Assembly (NCBI RefSeq): GCF_022376445.1
Contig: NW_025955032.1
Location: 124,001 to 188,000 of the forward strand
Reading direction: 5' to 3'
DNA: 64,000 bases
Origin: Fomitopsis serialis
Taxonomy: Eukaryota > Basidiomycota > Agaricomycetes > Polyporales > Fomitopsidaceae
Position 1 is the stretch's first letter, and the number at the start of each line of letters is the position of its first letter. The notes under the pieces were generated by a model. The model did not search any database, was not told where the DNA came from, and worked only from the letters and a program-made list of their open reading frames with translations. A program made the position numbers and the translations under genes. Positions 24,242 to 35,300 of this stretch are shown here, piece after piece.

Positions 24242-24827
24242 TCAGTGTTGTCGTCTATTGCCGCGGCAGCAGCCGCAGCACCCCGCGACCGCCCCAGCCA
24301 CTGCACCAGCAGCGTATCCTAAAGCTGGCAGCGCGCCTCCCATACCAACGCTCTGGCATATTGCGAAGAGGGAGCCCGCCGCCACGTTGCCGATTGAAGC
24401 TTGAATTGCCGCAGCCAAAGTACCTAGTACGAGAATTACAGCCCTGGTAAGTACACAAGCGCAAATGCATCTGACCGTGACAGGTAACGGACGACTGACC
24501 TGCGACAGGCCCAGCCGCACTGAATCCGACTAGCCCTAGCGCTGCTGGAGCGACAACCGGTGCGAGTAGCACACCGATGGCTGCGCCGGCGACCGTTAGG
24601 CCTATCGTCATATTTCTGTGCCACAAATCGACATGCAGTCCTTGAATGACTACAACTGGAGGCACCCACAGTTGGCACCGCGGGCATTTCTCCGCATCTG
24701 CAGCTATGCACCTATTACGGTGGTATGCATGCCCACACGAAAAATACGCTACTTGGGCCTGAGCTTGGGCTGCATCTGTTGGTAGGGGTAAGTTGCAAGA
24801 AGTGCATGTGCCAGGAGCCTCGGTCAT
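24242..24827 (-). CDS. RING finger - ISG12-like membrane protein (gene 1)
   Basis: Two exons, 24500..24827 and 24242..24423, with a 76-nt intron, close as 169 residues. Residues 8-52 form a RING-type zinc finger: CTSC, then FSCGHAYHRNRC and CPRC. The spacing H-x3-C is one residue longer than usual for RING-H2. From about residue 70 follows a Gly/Ala-rich hydrophobic module, GLTVAGAAIGVLLAPVVAP, then LGLVGFSAAGPVAG, LAAAIQASIGNVAAGSLFAI and a tail GYAAGAVAGAVAG ending in CCGCC. This matches the pattern of the ISG12/IFI6-IFI27 family, small membrane proteins of mitochondria, ER or nuclear envelope. A predicted role is a membrane-anchored E3 ubiquitin ligase; this is inference. The Cys cluster may be acylated. 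A TATATATA stretch lies about 70 bp upstream of the start. Confidence 0.8.
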
Positions 24828-25683
24828 CGTGAGTTGATGTTGCGGTTCTTGCAGACGCGGTTGTCTGAGTATCTGCGATGCGATACCGGTTCGTATATAT
24901 ACTGCATAGGACCACACTTTCAAAGTTCGTGGCCTCGTGTACTTCCTTGCCTCAAGGTTGCCAACCTTCAAGCCGTGTTCTAGATTCCGGTCAAGGGAAG
25001 TCATCCGACAGCCTGCGCATTCATCTCCGTCAGCCCAGCCTTACCAGTCGTTCTCCATACGCTTACCAGAACACCCAGCAGAAACGTCTAGCAACCCTGC
25101 CTGGCGCGAGCCTGTCATCATAGGATGTGAAGTAGATGAAACAGGGGAAGAACGTTGGTGAGAAGACGCACCACGCCCACAGGGTCCCCGTCTCGCATGT
25201 ATGCAACAGGGCGTGGCGCTATGCGCGCTGAGAATAACTCCGTATCTCAGTGTTCATTCGGGACGTCAAGCTTTCAAGGCCGAAGCTGGAAAGCCTTGTA
25301 GGTCCGCGATCTTGGACGTAACGACAGACAAGCAAGCGGTTGATCGCGAGAGCCGGGACATGGCCCATGTCTCCCAATCAACAGCTGCTCACGGCTGACC
25401 GACTTTCTTAAGCAGCAGGAGGCTGCGCAGCTGTACTCCGTACCAGCTAGCAGATGGGTTGGCTCGCACGGGAAGGCTACTTGCTTCTTATCGACTGCCC
25501 AGTGCCGACATTCCGGACGACACTCCAATCTCTTGACGAGAAACGAGCATGGTCATCCGATATTCCGGCAGTACAATCAAACGTCGCCCCCTCCTCCGTC
25601 TCACACCAACCAGCCAGCACCCGGCCCGACGTAGCCAAGAACGGACAACGCCTCCACCTCACCCTCCACCTCTGAGCCGCTCC
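24828..25683. other. Intergenic between ISG12-like genes 1 and 2
   Basis: About 850 bp. The part nearest gene 1 is its promo­ter region; the remainder shows no supported gene. Confidence 0.4.
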
Positions 25684-26055
25684 TTAGATGACACCGAGCC
25701 ATGCTCCCACCGCCCCTGCAGCTGCAGCGATGGTACCAGCTCCCGCGTAGCCGACAGCGGGAAGGGCACCGCCCATAGCAACGGCTTGTGCGCCCGCAAA
25801 CCAACCGCCCGCAATTACGTTTCCTAAGGTCGCTTGTAGACCTGCCGCGAACCCGCCTGCGATTCAGACGATGTCAGTCAGCACGCGTCCATCCGGCATA
25901 ACAAACAGGCGCGAGAAGAACGATCACTCACCTGCGACGGGGCCGGCTGCACCAAAGCCAGCGAGCCCTAGGGCGGGTACGGCGACGAAAGGAGCGAGCG
26001 CCATGCCCGCTGCCCCGAATACGACGACTTTTCCGACTTCGAATAGCCAGGACAT
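25684..26055 (-). CDS. ISG12-like membrane protein without RING (gene 2)
   Basis: Two exons, 25932..26055 and 25684..25856, close as 98 residues. It begins MSWLFEVGKVVVFGAAGM and continues ALAPFVAVPALGLAGFGAAG, the intron-spanning PVAG-GFAAGLQATLGNVIAG, then GWFAGAQAVAMGGALPAVGY and an Ala-rich end. It is nearly all hydrophobic: two or three membrane helices with the Gly/Ala spacing of the ISG12/IFI27 family. It lacks the RING of its neighbours and is close to the size of animal ISG12 proteins. The intron interrupts the same Gly codon, in the same phase, as in gene 1, which supports common descent. Likely membrane-resident; function unknown. Confidence 0.78.
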
Positions 26056-26437
26056 ATTCAACTGGTGGACTGGGCGTGTTCTGGATAACAAAACTTGACG
26101 GGACTGATGATCGCCGGGAGACGACCTGGAGAGAGACGGTTGACGAGGACCACTGGGAGCAGCGACGGAGGACGTCGAGCTTGATAAATCATAACACGTA
26201 CATAGGCGAGGTGGCCGGATCAAATAGGGCAGTGCCTACCGCCCGCCGTGAGTGTTCAACGTAAGTAACGTTGAAGCCGGCAGGCGGCGCGTGTGCTGAA
26301 CCTTATGCCATCAAAGTTAACCTTATATATGGTCCTGGACAGCATGCCCGCCACATTACATACCTCCGAGACCTCTAAGAATCTCTGCGAGCAGCTTCGA
26401 AGTGTTTGTACAAACGCTTGAGATAAGTGTGCGTCGC
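26056..26437. other. Intergenic between ISG12-like genes 2 and 3
   Basis: About 380 bp, the likely promoter of gene 2. Nothing else seen. Confidence 0.4.
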
Positions 26438-27126
26438 TCAGAGCTTGCTCCGTATGCGAATCGGGGGTGTACTACGAATAGTACCATCTAACTCGGCCCT
26501 CTTCTGAGCATTCGGCTGGCACGTCGAGGAAGCCGCCCCGATAGGGCTAGGGTCGTGCACAGTTTTCTCCGTTTTGACCACTTTCCTGTGCAGGAACTTC
26601 ATCCTCACTCTAAGTGTTCGTTCGATGTTCTCCTTGATGAACCGTGGCACCGTGACAGTCCGACCAGCAGCGTTGCTCTTCAGTGCCGATTTCAAGAGTG
26701 ACGCAACGGCATCTATCAACACAACGATGTCAACTTTGCGGCGCCAGCTCCAAAAGCCTCACATACCTGGCGCTCCGCTCATCATAGCGATCTCAGACCC
26801 TACAGCTTGTAGCACTATGGATAAGAGAGTGGGACCTAGAGCTGCACCTAGAAGGGCACCGCCCGCAGCCATCGCGATTTTGACGGTAGCCTCAATGTAG
26901 CTAGTATTGATCACGGTGACCACTGTCAGACAATCCACACTGCTGAATACATCTGGACTCACGAGCAGATTGGGCACTTCGCACTGCAGTCTACCGATGT
27001 GAGCCAAGGGAGCTTAGCTACGCATCCTGTGTGGAACATGTGGCCACACAAGAATGTCGTGCTCGCGTCGAGTTCCTCCGAGCTAAACAACGGACCCCTG
27101 CACAGGCTACACTCCTTTTCCGACAT
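26438..27126 (-). CDS. RING finger - ISG12-like protein with basic tail (gene 3)
   Basis: Three exons, 26963..27126, 26767..26900 and 26438..26712, close as 190 residues. Residues 6-55 form a well-spaced RING-H2 finger: CSLC, FLCGHMFHTGC and CPIC. After the first intron comes a hydrophobic Gly/Ala segment, VKIAMAAGGALLGAALGPTL, then LSIVLQAVGSEIAMMSGAPG, which is an abbreviated and more divergent ISG12-like module. The second intron falls at a Gly codon in phase 1, like the single internal intron of genes 1 and 2. A C-terminal extension of about 85 residues (SLLKSALKS, RTLRVRMKFLHRKVVKTEK) is basic and unlike the other two. The start at MSEKECSLC is preferred over an in-frame ATG 51 nt upstream because it is closest to the RING. 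A membrane-bound E3 ligase role is inferred. Confidence 0.72.
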
Positions 27127-27409
27127 GACGACGCTGCTGGCGGTTAGAGTGCGCGACCGAGCCCAGCGACGTGGCACTGGACGATGCAGGTACTAAGATA
27201 AGAAGGGACGAAATTAACTAAGAGATAAGTACAATTATATGTCGCGTACCGTTTGATCGCTCGGGGATGTGCGACGTCGACATATCCTGGGAAGCCCGAT
27301 GTCCGCACCAGAACCGAAAGACGTCTTCTGCTCGACGCCGCTGAAGCGAACCACAACACCTGCCAAATAAAGCAAGCACTTCGCCATCCCAGGTTGGGAG
27401 AAGCCACGC

Positions 27410-27417
27410 GACGTCAT
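27410..27417 (-). promoter_or_regulatory. CRE-like bZIP site (GACGTCAT)
   Basis: GACGTCAT, read on the minus strand as ATGACGTC. It is the typical core bound by CREB/ATF-type bZIP factors, which often mediate stress responses in fungi. Confidence 0.4.
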
Positions 27418-27456
27418 CGACGCGTCGCCGTCACGAGAGTTGCCGGTGCCAGCACA

Positions 27457-27463
27457 TGACGTC
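27457..27463 (+). promoter_or_regulatory. CRE-like bZIP site (TGACGTC)
   Basis: TGACGTC on the plus strand, about 40 bp from an inverted copy of the same core. The pair may serve both genes. Confidence 0.4.
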
Positions 27464-27612
27464 GGTGACGCGTCCGCTCGCTGAACGCGCCGTGGAGTGC
27501 GTCCGAAGACGTGTAAACAGGACGCGTGCTGGCAGTACAGTATATATACACAGACGTGCGCACGACTCTTCACAAACTTCCTCGACGCGACCACCGACAC
27601 CAAACGCGAGCC

Positions 27613-29078
27613 ATGCTGTCAGCAACTCGTCTCGCATCCAGCCGTTCCAAGGTCGTTCCGCATGCACTAGCGCGTCCAGACCTTGCGGCGCGACGTGTAG
27701 CAGGGCGGCGAACCATCCAAAGGTTCCAGTCCACAGCGAGCGGTCAGTCTACATCCGCAGCCGGCTCGCACATCGCGGCGGGTGTTGCCGGTGGGGCGGT
27801 CGTCGTGCTTGGAGGCGAGTTCCACGAAGCGCATGACATGAACTACGACCAGTTTGCGCTGACATTTCACGCATATAGGCTACACATGGTACCATTTCTC
27901 CGGGGCCAAGACCGCCGTGAATGCAGCGAAGCAGGCGCAAGCCTACTTTGAAGACACCAAGCGCACCATCGCAGAGAAAGCCCCCAAGAACCCGAACGAG
28001 GCCATCGAGTTCCTCCGCAAGACCGTCAAATCCTACGTGGGCCTCGTCCCCGGCGCGTCCGCCTACGTCGACTCCACATTCGACACGCTGGACGAACTCC
28101 GCACGACGCACGGCGAGGTGGTCGAGCGAGTCGTGCAGCAGGCTTACGACGAGATGAAGCAGATCGTGAAGGACGATAACAGCGGCGTGAACGCGCAAAC
28201 GGGAATGAAGGTCGTGGAGGTGATCCGACGGAGCACGAGCCAGCTTGAGGAGATTGGCAAGAAGGCGGGCCAAGACGCGATCCAGAAGCTTGGCGAGCGC
28301 CATCCTGAACTCAAGGAGAAGATTGGTGGGAGTTATGAAGAACTGAGGAAGGCGGCCGAGAAGAACGGGCCCCAGGCGAAGAAAGTTTATGACGAGACGA
28401 CAAGACAGGTACGCACGTTCATACCTAGAGCGAGTCCCTAGCATGAAACGCGTATATATCCAGATTCTCAAGATTTTCTCCTCTGGAGTCAGTCCTGACA
28501 AACTGAATGAAGCAAAAGACCTCGTTCAGTCCAAAGTGTCGGAGATAAGCAACGTCGCGGGCGGTGCCTCCCAAGACGCCTGGAACAAGGCTCTGAAGGA
28601 GGCGACACCGTACCTCGATAAGTTGCCCGACATCCGTAAGCTGGTCGAGGAGAACGTTTCTGCGTTCGTGGCGGCCGGCGTCTCGCAGGGCGGCGCCGCG
28701 CAAGAAGTGCTTGCGCGCATAAAGGAGGCAGCAGAGGGCGACGCAGCAAAGAACAAAGAGAAGATGCAGGAGCTCAAGGACTTCGTGCAGGCGAAGGCGA
28801 ACGAAGCGAAGCAGAGCGGAGGGAAAGGGACTGAGGGCGGCTTGCAGTCTCTGCAGGAATGGATACGGAGCATGCCGGGTGGGGAGGAGGCGCTGAAGAA
28901 GGTGCCAGACTTGGATGTCAACGCTCTGACACAGATCGCGCAGAGCAAGGGCGATGACGCAAAGAAGCTGATGGGCGAAACATACGAGGACATTTTGAAG
29001 GTCCTCCAAGACAAGGCGGACAAGGCGAAGAAGATCGCGGGGGAGGGAAAGGAGGAGGCAAAGCAGAAGAAGTCGTGA
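27613..29078 (+). CDS. Mitochondrial LEA/apolipoprotein-like helical protein
   Basis: Three exons, 27613..27814, 27879..28408 and 28464..29078, close as 448 residues. The N terminus (MLSATRLASSRSK, then RRVAGRRTIQRF) is Arg/Ser-rich without acidic residues, a typical matrix-targeting presequence. It is followed by a hydrophobic stretch SHIAAGVAGGAVVVLGGY near residue 55 that could anchor it in the inner membrane. The remainder is charged, Ala/Lys/Glu-rich amphipathic helix with recurring patterns such as ELRKAAEKNGPQAKK and LKDFVQAKANEAKQ, resembling LEA or apolipoprotein repeats, and ends in a Lys-rich tail. The first intron has a GC donor (GGAG|GCGAGT); only this choice keeps GGYTWYHFSG in frame. 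A role in membrane shaping or desiccation/stress protection is plausible but not shown. Confidence 0.8.
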
Positions 29079-31977
29079 GCTGATGGCTCAGATGCGGAAC
29101 GCCGGTGAGCCATGTGCGATGCATGGAGGATGGAGGATTACCAGGATGTGGATTTTGGAACATAGCGGCACAGGGACAATTGGAGGACTCGTGGATAGGA
29201 GGAATGAGGCCTGCGTGGTAGTACCGCCGTGCTCGAGGAACTTGAGACTTGTACGCTCGACCCTGGCTCGACCACAATGTCTGAGGCGTTTGACAAAAGT
29301 TGAGATCTTGAGGTGTGTGGGTTTGATTGAGACATGCGGCCACGCACAACCATAATTTGTTTTTCGTTGCCGACCTCGGCCGTTACGGTCGAAACTTCCG
29401 AACGACCTAAAGCGGATGGAGCTCGCATGCATGCCGTATGTCGCACATGACAATAACCTGAGTGATCCGAAGCGCGAGACATTCGGAATTAAAATAATCA
29501 ATCGTATGCAACCGTGACTAGGCGTGAGTGCTCACCGGCGAATATGGAAGTTTCAGCGTCACTCATCATGCTAAGAATGCATGTGAATTGCAGTATCCCG
29601 GTGAGCGTGAATGCATTTAACAACATCCGCGACCCAAGCCTGATCCAAGCAAAAGATAGACGCATTTGAACCATCAGACGACGGGAACGTTCGACCAGAT
29701 GCGTCGAGGGTCCACGCGCGCCCGAGGCGGTCCACCAGTGCAATCTAGTACAATGCCGTACCGCCACCAGCCCTGAGTAAAGCGCGCGATGCCAGTGTAC
29801 CTGTGCCGCGTAGGTCAGTACGTCCGAGAGGTGGTGGTCCGTGGGCAACCGCCCGGAGCATCATCTCGGGCGCGTGGTCCGAGGTCCCCGACGTCGCATC
29901 GCATGCCCGACATATGACGGGATCTGCGATACCTGACGGGTTCGGTATGGATGCTGTGATCTGATGCCGAACACCGTCGTCGGTCGATGCATGATCGGAA
30001 AGGTAATCTGCAGTGTTGTGGGGTAGAGCGGGCGCAGTACGCGATGCGGCATGGCCTCTGTGTCGAGTCGGTGTCTCGCCTTGAGGAGAGATTGCTGCTT
30101 GAGCGGGCTGGATGTAAGTGGCTGTAGTGTCGTGAAGGGAGGCAATGCCGACCTTGTGCCGACCAGCTTGAGTGGACGAGGCCCGCAGCCCGCTGATTGT
30201 GCCGGTCCACCGTCCCAGGGCCTGACGGAGGTTCTAGATATCGGGGAACGTCGGTGTCTCACTTGCGGGAGATCATTGCATTCGACGGGGCAGCATGATC
30301 ATCGACATTCGCACCACAGACGGTCCGAGCCGCATCGGAGTCTTCGGAAACTCGGTGACCAGCACCGAGAAAGTCCTCCTCGCTGATCCCTGCGGAGAGC
30401 TTCCTAAATGGTGAGCAATAAAGATTTGGAAAGCGTAGTCGTTTGTGAGACTTGGATTCGTGAGTGCAGAGAAAGGAGGAGGTTGAACGCCTTCCTTCTT
30501 GGGAGATAAATATTCGATCACAAATCACGTGGTTGGTATGATCGTGTCAAACGCACCACCGTTCTCAGGCTGTCACTTCAAGTTCCAACGAGGGAGTGTC
30601 GTGTAGATCAGGCTCATCAACTCTGAGAACGTCTCCTGGCCGCATAATTCAATAAGGTCATTGTGAGTATCTACATTGGGTTTCACCCGTAGGCTTTCAG
30701 CGCTTGTTGATTTACAACAATTGTCAGGAGTCAGGGCTGGACACAACGGTCGAGGACTCGGAGGAGGGGGCGAAGTCACCTCATAATATCCCATACACAC
30801 TCACCGTCAATCTCTCGGAACGGACGAGAATGTTAGCTAGATGTCTGTGTTATTGCGATTCTCCTACTTACTGTTATATTTAGAGGAATATCACATCGTA
30901 CCACCGTGGCAAGCAGGGGCGTGCCAGTGATTGACGACAATTGGAGACGAGACACTCAGTGACATCACGGAACAGTCATTTTCCTACAACCTTCGAGAAA
31001 CATAAGTTATTCGACCGCAGTGTAGCGCATCCACTGGCAGCATGTGCGTCTAATGAACCACGGAGAACAGGACCCCTACTTTGCTCACTCGGGGCCCAAA
31101 ATATGAAACAAAAGTAATGTCTTTCCATTACTCTTGAAACCGGTATCACGTCCCTTCGCAATCATCACAGATCCAACTGTGTCCTCCTTCGCTACTCGGT
31201 CATTGCTGCATTTCCGGTAAGCTTCAGGTCCACTCCGAGATTTCTCTGGTCGTAAACAGTTCATGGCCGGTCAGTATTCGGTCAACCTGACGCCAGACAA
31301 AGTGTCTTCTGTCGGTCGACATAGCCGCACCGACTGTCCGCCTTCTTTTGGCGCGCGCACCGCATAATCAAACTCTGGAGCCTTAAGCCACCTCCCCACC
31401 CGCTTGTGGGAGCTGGCCTAGTGGCGGCGATATCACCCGTACGCACCGCTACTTTTTCTGGCTTAGAGTGCCTCGGCCATGGCTGCCGTGCATAGGCAGA
31501 TGGTGTACCGTCTGTTGCGATCTGTCTTGCGGTAGCCAGTGCTAATGGCAACGGAAGCCATCCATCCACTCACCCACACGTACGTGCGGGCAAAGTCGTG
31601 CGCTTTGTGTCCACTGACCGGGGAACAATGATCGTTCTCTGTTTCGCGGCAAGGAACAGGTACTTACCACACAGAACACAGCGCCCTTCTGCTGCGACGC
31701 ATGCCACACTGTTCAAAGTCAAGATGAGCAGGAGGCTTTGTTTATCTCCATTAGTCTATATAGTATACAACATCGCTGCTCCAACGATAGACTCTGGGGA
31801 GACAAGTAGCCGTCTTTCAATAAACTGTTGTGTTGCGTGAGAGAGAACTTTATACAGAAAGCTTTGAGCAGAGCGCTGCTAATGGGTGCAAGGGCCAACC
31901 AGTTCAGCTTTGGGATGAGTATCTAAAATGACAGCCTTGAGTTTAACAGTGCAGTGTCGAGACACTATGTGACGTAC
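29079..31977. other. Gene-poor interval
   Basis: About 2.9 kb with only short, motif-free frames on both strands, including a 133-codon frame on the minus strand at 29861-30262. I see no transposase, reverse transcriptase, rRNA or tRNA signature. Confidence 0.4.
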
Positions 31978-32309
31978 CTAATGCGGCACGTTGAGTTCAG
32001 TTAATACCCGCTCGGCAGCGATCTCTGTAGCCTCTGCTTTGGTCCGCGCCACCCCTCTGCCATACTCTACCCCCTTGACTAGAAACGATTCTCAGTTGCA
32101 GCAGCAGTCTTCGGAAGAACCAGCACTTACGGAAAGCTACAACAGTCCATGTGGCATTGCTGGAGGGGCCTTCAGAACTTTCCTGACGTGTTAATGGGCC
32201 TACGGCTGGGTTGGCCTGTAGGTAGTTGTTCAGCCTTAGGCGGTATTCTAGGTCGAGCATGTCAGTAGGACTGAATTCGATGAGGAAGCAAGACGGACTC
32301 ACCAGACAT
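31978..32309 (-). CDS. Single-domain double-stranded RNA-binding protein
   Basis: Three exons, 32303..32309, 32131..32247 and 31978..32078, close as 74 residues. Nearly the whole protein is one dsRBD: helix 1 EYRLRLNNYLQAN, strands around SNATWTVVAFLKGVEYGRG, and the conserved second helix ARTKAEATEIAAERVLTEL with the Lys/Ala/Ala pattern that contacts the RNA backbone. The first coding exon holds only seven bases (ATGTCTG). The acceptor TTTCTAG before TCAAGG was preferred over CTGAG 12 nt earlier because it removes four extra residues from the beta-2/beta-3 turn. Stand-alone dsRBDs of this size are known from Agaricomycetes and may act as RNAi cofactors or dsRNA sensors; that role is inference. 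Confidence 0.8.
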
Positions 32310-35300
32310 GGCAAAACTAAGGGATTTCTTTGCTTTTTTGAAGACGGGGACTAGAGACGACTTGCTTGCAGGACCGTACAACTACGGCTCTTAAAAGACA
32401 GAGAGAAGCCGCCTGTTTGCCTCATCACCGAGCTCCTCGCATCTATGGCCTTGGTGCAGCGCCTCGAATGACATCCTACCCCATCGCCTCAAGTTCGAGG
32501 AGACACACAATAAAATTCAAAAGCTCTCCCGATCTTAGAATGGAGACCGGAGACGTTGTACGGAAAGGTCACCAGGAATGGATGTCTAATCAGATGAGGC
32601 CATCAGGTCCTGACGCCGTCAGGACCATTACACTGCCCACAATGGTCTGGCGCACCTTACGGGGATGCTACGGGCAGCACACTTCTTCCTGCGCGTTGAA
32701 GTGCGCCGAAGCCTTCCAGCTAAGCGGTGACGACAGCCCTCCACCGCCGCCGCAGGGCTGCCGTCCGTGGGCAGTTGAGGGCCAGTGGCGGTCAGCGCGA
32801 CTCGCAAGCTGGTGAGTCAGAGTGAATCAGTGCGTGCTAGCTTGCCGCGAGTGTGCGGCCATCATACCACAGAGGACTGCGTCACAGTGCCAAAATTTCA
32901 TCCATACGTCCCATGCGTAGTCTCTTCTGGACTCGTCTCAAACAGATAGCGGCTTGGGCGCCCAACACCGGACCATGGTCTGCGCCTGTAGCTGCGAGGA
33001 CAGACGTGAATGGAGGTGACTCTACCACCGAAACGAGAAAACAGACAGGGAATCCACCTCTTCAAGAATCGGACCCGAGCTTCGTTTTCTATCTTCCTGC
33101 GACGTTTGTGTGTCCCCATGTCTTCTCTACGGCGCCGTAGGGACGTGAAGTCACTGTGGTCGCATCAGCCGCGCAAGGAAACTCACACGACTAGCACACA
33201 CACATGTGTACACAGACGCGACATCGCGACAATTTTTCGGCTGGCGCAACCGTTGCGTTCCGCCTACAAAGTCGCTGCTCGCGACCAAAGCCACAACTGC
33301 AGCTAGGGAGTGCGTGCAATCACTAGCCAGGCTCCAGCACGCTGCCCACAGAAAGAGCAACACCGGATCAAACGGCAAAAACACCGCATACAACCGGCAC
33401 AAGAGCCATTGCGGTGCAATAGCAGATCGGCCCTATCTGCTCTCTTGGGTGCGAAGGGCTGGGCTTGACAAAACGTTGCCTCGAGGCCCCGCTATTGTCT
33501 GGTTTGACATATGCCGCTGCCTCGGAGGTGAAGGGCACCGAGTCTATTTGCCAAGACAGCCGCGGGGTCACGAAGGCCTTGTGATTTGGGTGGGCAATGC
33601 TTCTGAATTCCGCAGCCAGGCAAAAAAAACGAATAATGGGAGCCCGTCATGTCCAAGGTTTTATCAACTGAGAGCGGGTGTCAGCCGGATTGGTTACAAG
33701 CGAAACGCATGCTCCAATTCTCCTCCATGCGGCGCAGGATCATTGCTGGAGGCCCTCGAGTATGGGAGGTCGCCGCGGCGAATGTCACCCATCATGTTGT
33801 GCGGTTTGGGAACTCAGAGCGCTACGCTCGTGGAGAAAAACCGCACAACACCGATTAAGAGGCGCGGTCAATAATGATACTCACAAAACGATCTTCAAAA
33901 TCTACCGCACTGCGACATTTGGTCCATGTTCTCGTACCAATCCGTTTCGAATCCGTAACAATCACATGCAATATACAAGGTGTCTGTAAATCGCAATAAG
34001 GACAACGTTTGACTTCGACGATAGTGCAAAAAACTCCTCTGACGACAGCGCACGCCTATGTGCATATGGTGCTTCCTCTTGCTCGACATTTGTCTGCGGT
34101 ATGCCGATTCGTTGTCTGAGACTGCCAGTTATTGGCCAGTTATGTGATTGAAGACGCTTGGAGCTGAGGGCGCCTGGCAGACAGGTATCAAGCCAAGCGC
34201 TGAGTCCGCATCGGATGCATGCTTAATTGCCATACAATATAGAAGGCAGTCCGATCGTAGTCAATGCATAGCCATATATGATCAGACGACAGTAACGGAC
34301 CTATGAGCCCAACGAGGTCAATTCAGGCCTAGGTTTGTCCGAACGTTCCTCATGCCGCTATGAACAAGAGCTTACCGAGTGCTGACCGTCATCGGCAGGC
34401 CCGCAGCCGCCTATCATGTCAACAAACGCCTGCTTCAAGAACTCGAAGTAAACGCATGGACTCAGAAGCCACCGTTAAGTATGTGCTGGCAAAATCGTGG
34501 CAAGACCTGGCAAGAAGACTACATCATCATGCAGCCGTGTTCATCGGTTGACGCACGTGATATTTCCAGCCTAGTACTGGCCAACACAACGAATTCCGCC
34601 TTCATCTTTGCTTTGACCAGTACATGATCCCACTACACCGAAGAATCTAGTATCCGGCTCCACTGATCCAGGGATAAGTCCAGAAATTGGATGATGACAC
34701 CAATGCCAATAATGGTGGACCGGTCAAATCTTCGCAACCTCAGGCTACAAGTGAATACGACGTTCCTATAACCGCGTCGGCGCCAGCTCATCTGTCTTGT
34801 GGCCGGTAGATATTCACCTCTGATATACTCCGTTAGCTTCGTTCGTCGTCCGTCGACGCATTCTGGTCCCTAGGTCACCAGTGCGGTCTCGATTTGCGCA
34901 GACAGACGCAACTGACTCGGACAAGCTTAGGTTAACATGCGCCGCACATTGAGACCACTTTACAGCATGCCAGCTACCACTCGACCGACGAATTGACATG
35001 CTCACCTACAACACCGAGCTTCGCGGAACACACAGCGGTGAGGTCGTCAATGTGCTACTTCGTGTATCCACTTACAGACGGTCTGACAGGCTACAGCCAT
35101 GCTCTGGGCCCACTCGAGTTTGGCGTCTTTTTTTCCTGCGATGTCTTCGTCTGGACCAGTGGCTACTAGTACGGAGTCATCTGAGGACGCTCTGTTGTCC
35201 CTTCGAGTTCGCTCGATATGATGTCAGCTCCACTCCTCAGGCTGGAGAAGGTCAATCATTATCGCTCGCGTGATTAGGATGTACACACCACTATCACCCT

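Larger units (their letters stand above)
27127..27612. promoter_or_regulatory. Bidirectional promoter, ISG12-like gene 3 / LEA-like gene
   Basis: A head-to-head arrangement with 486 bp between start codons. It contains two CRE-type bZIP sites in opposite orientation (27410-27417 and 27457-27463) and a TATATATA box at 27541-27548, 65-72 bp upstream of the plus-strand ATG. Confidence 0.55.
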
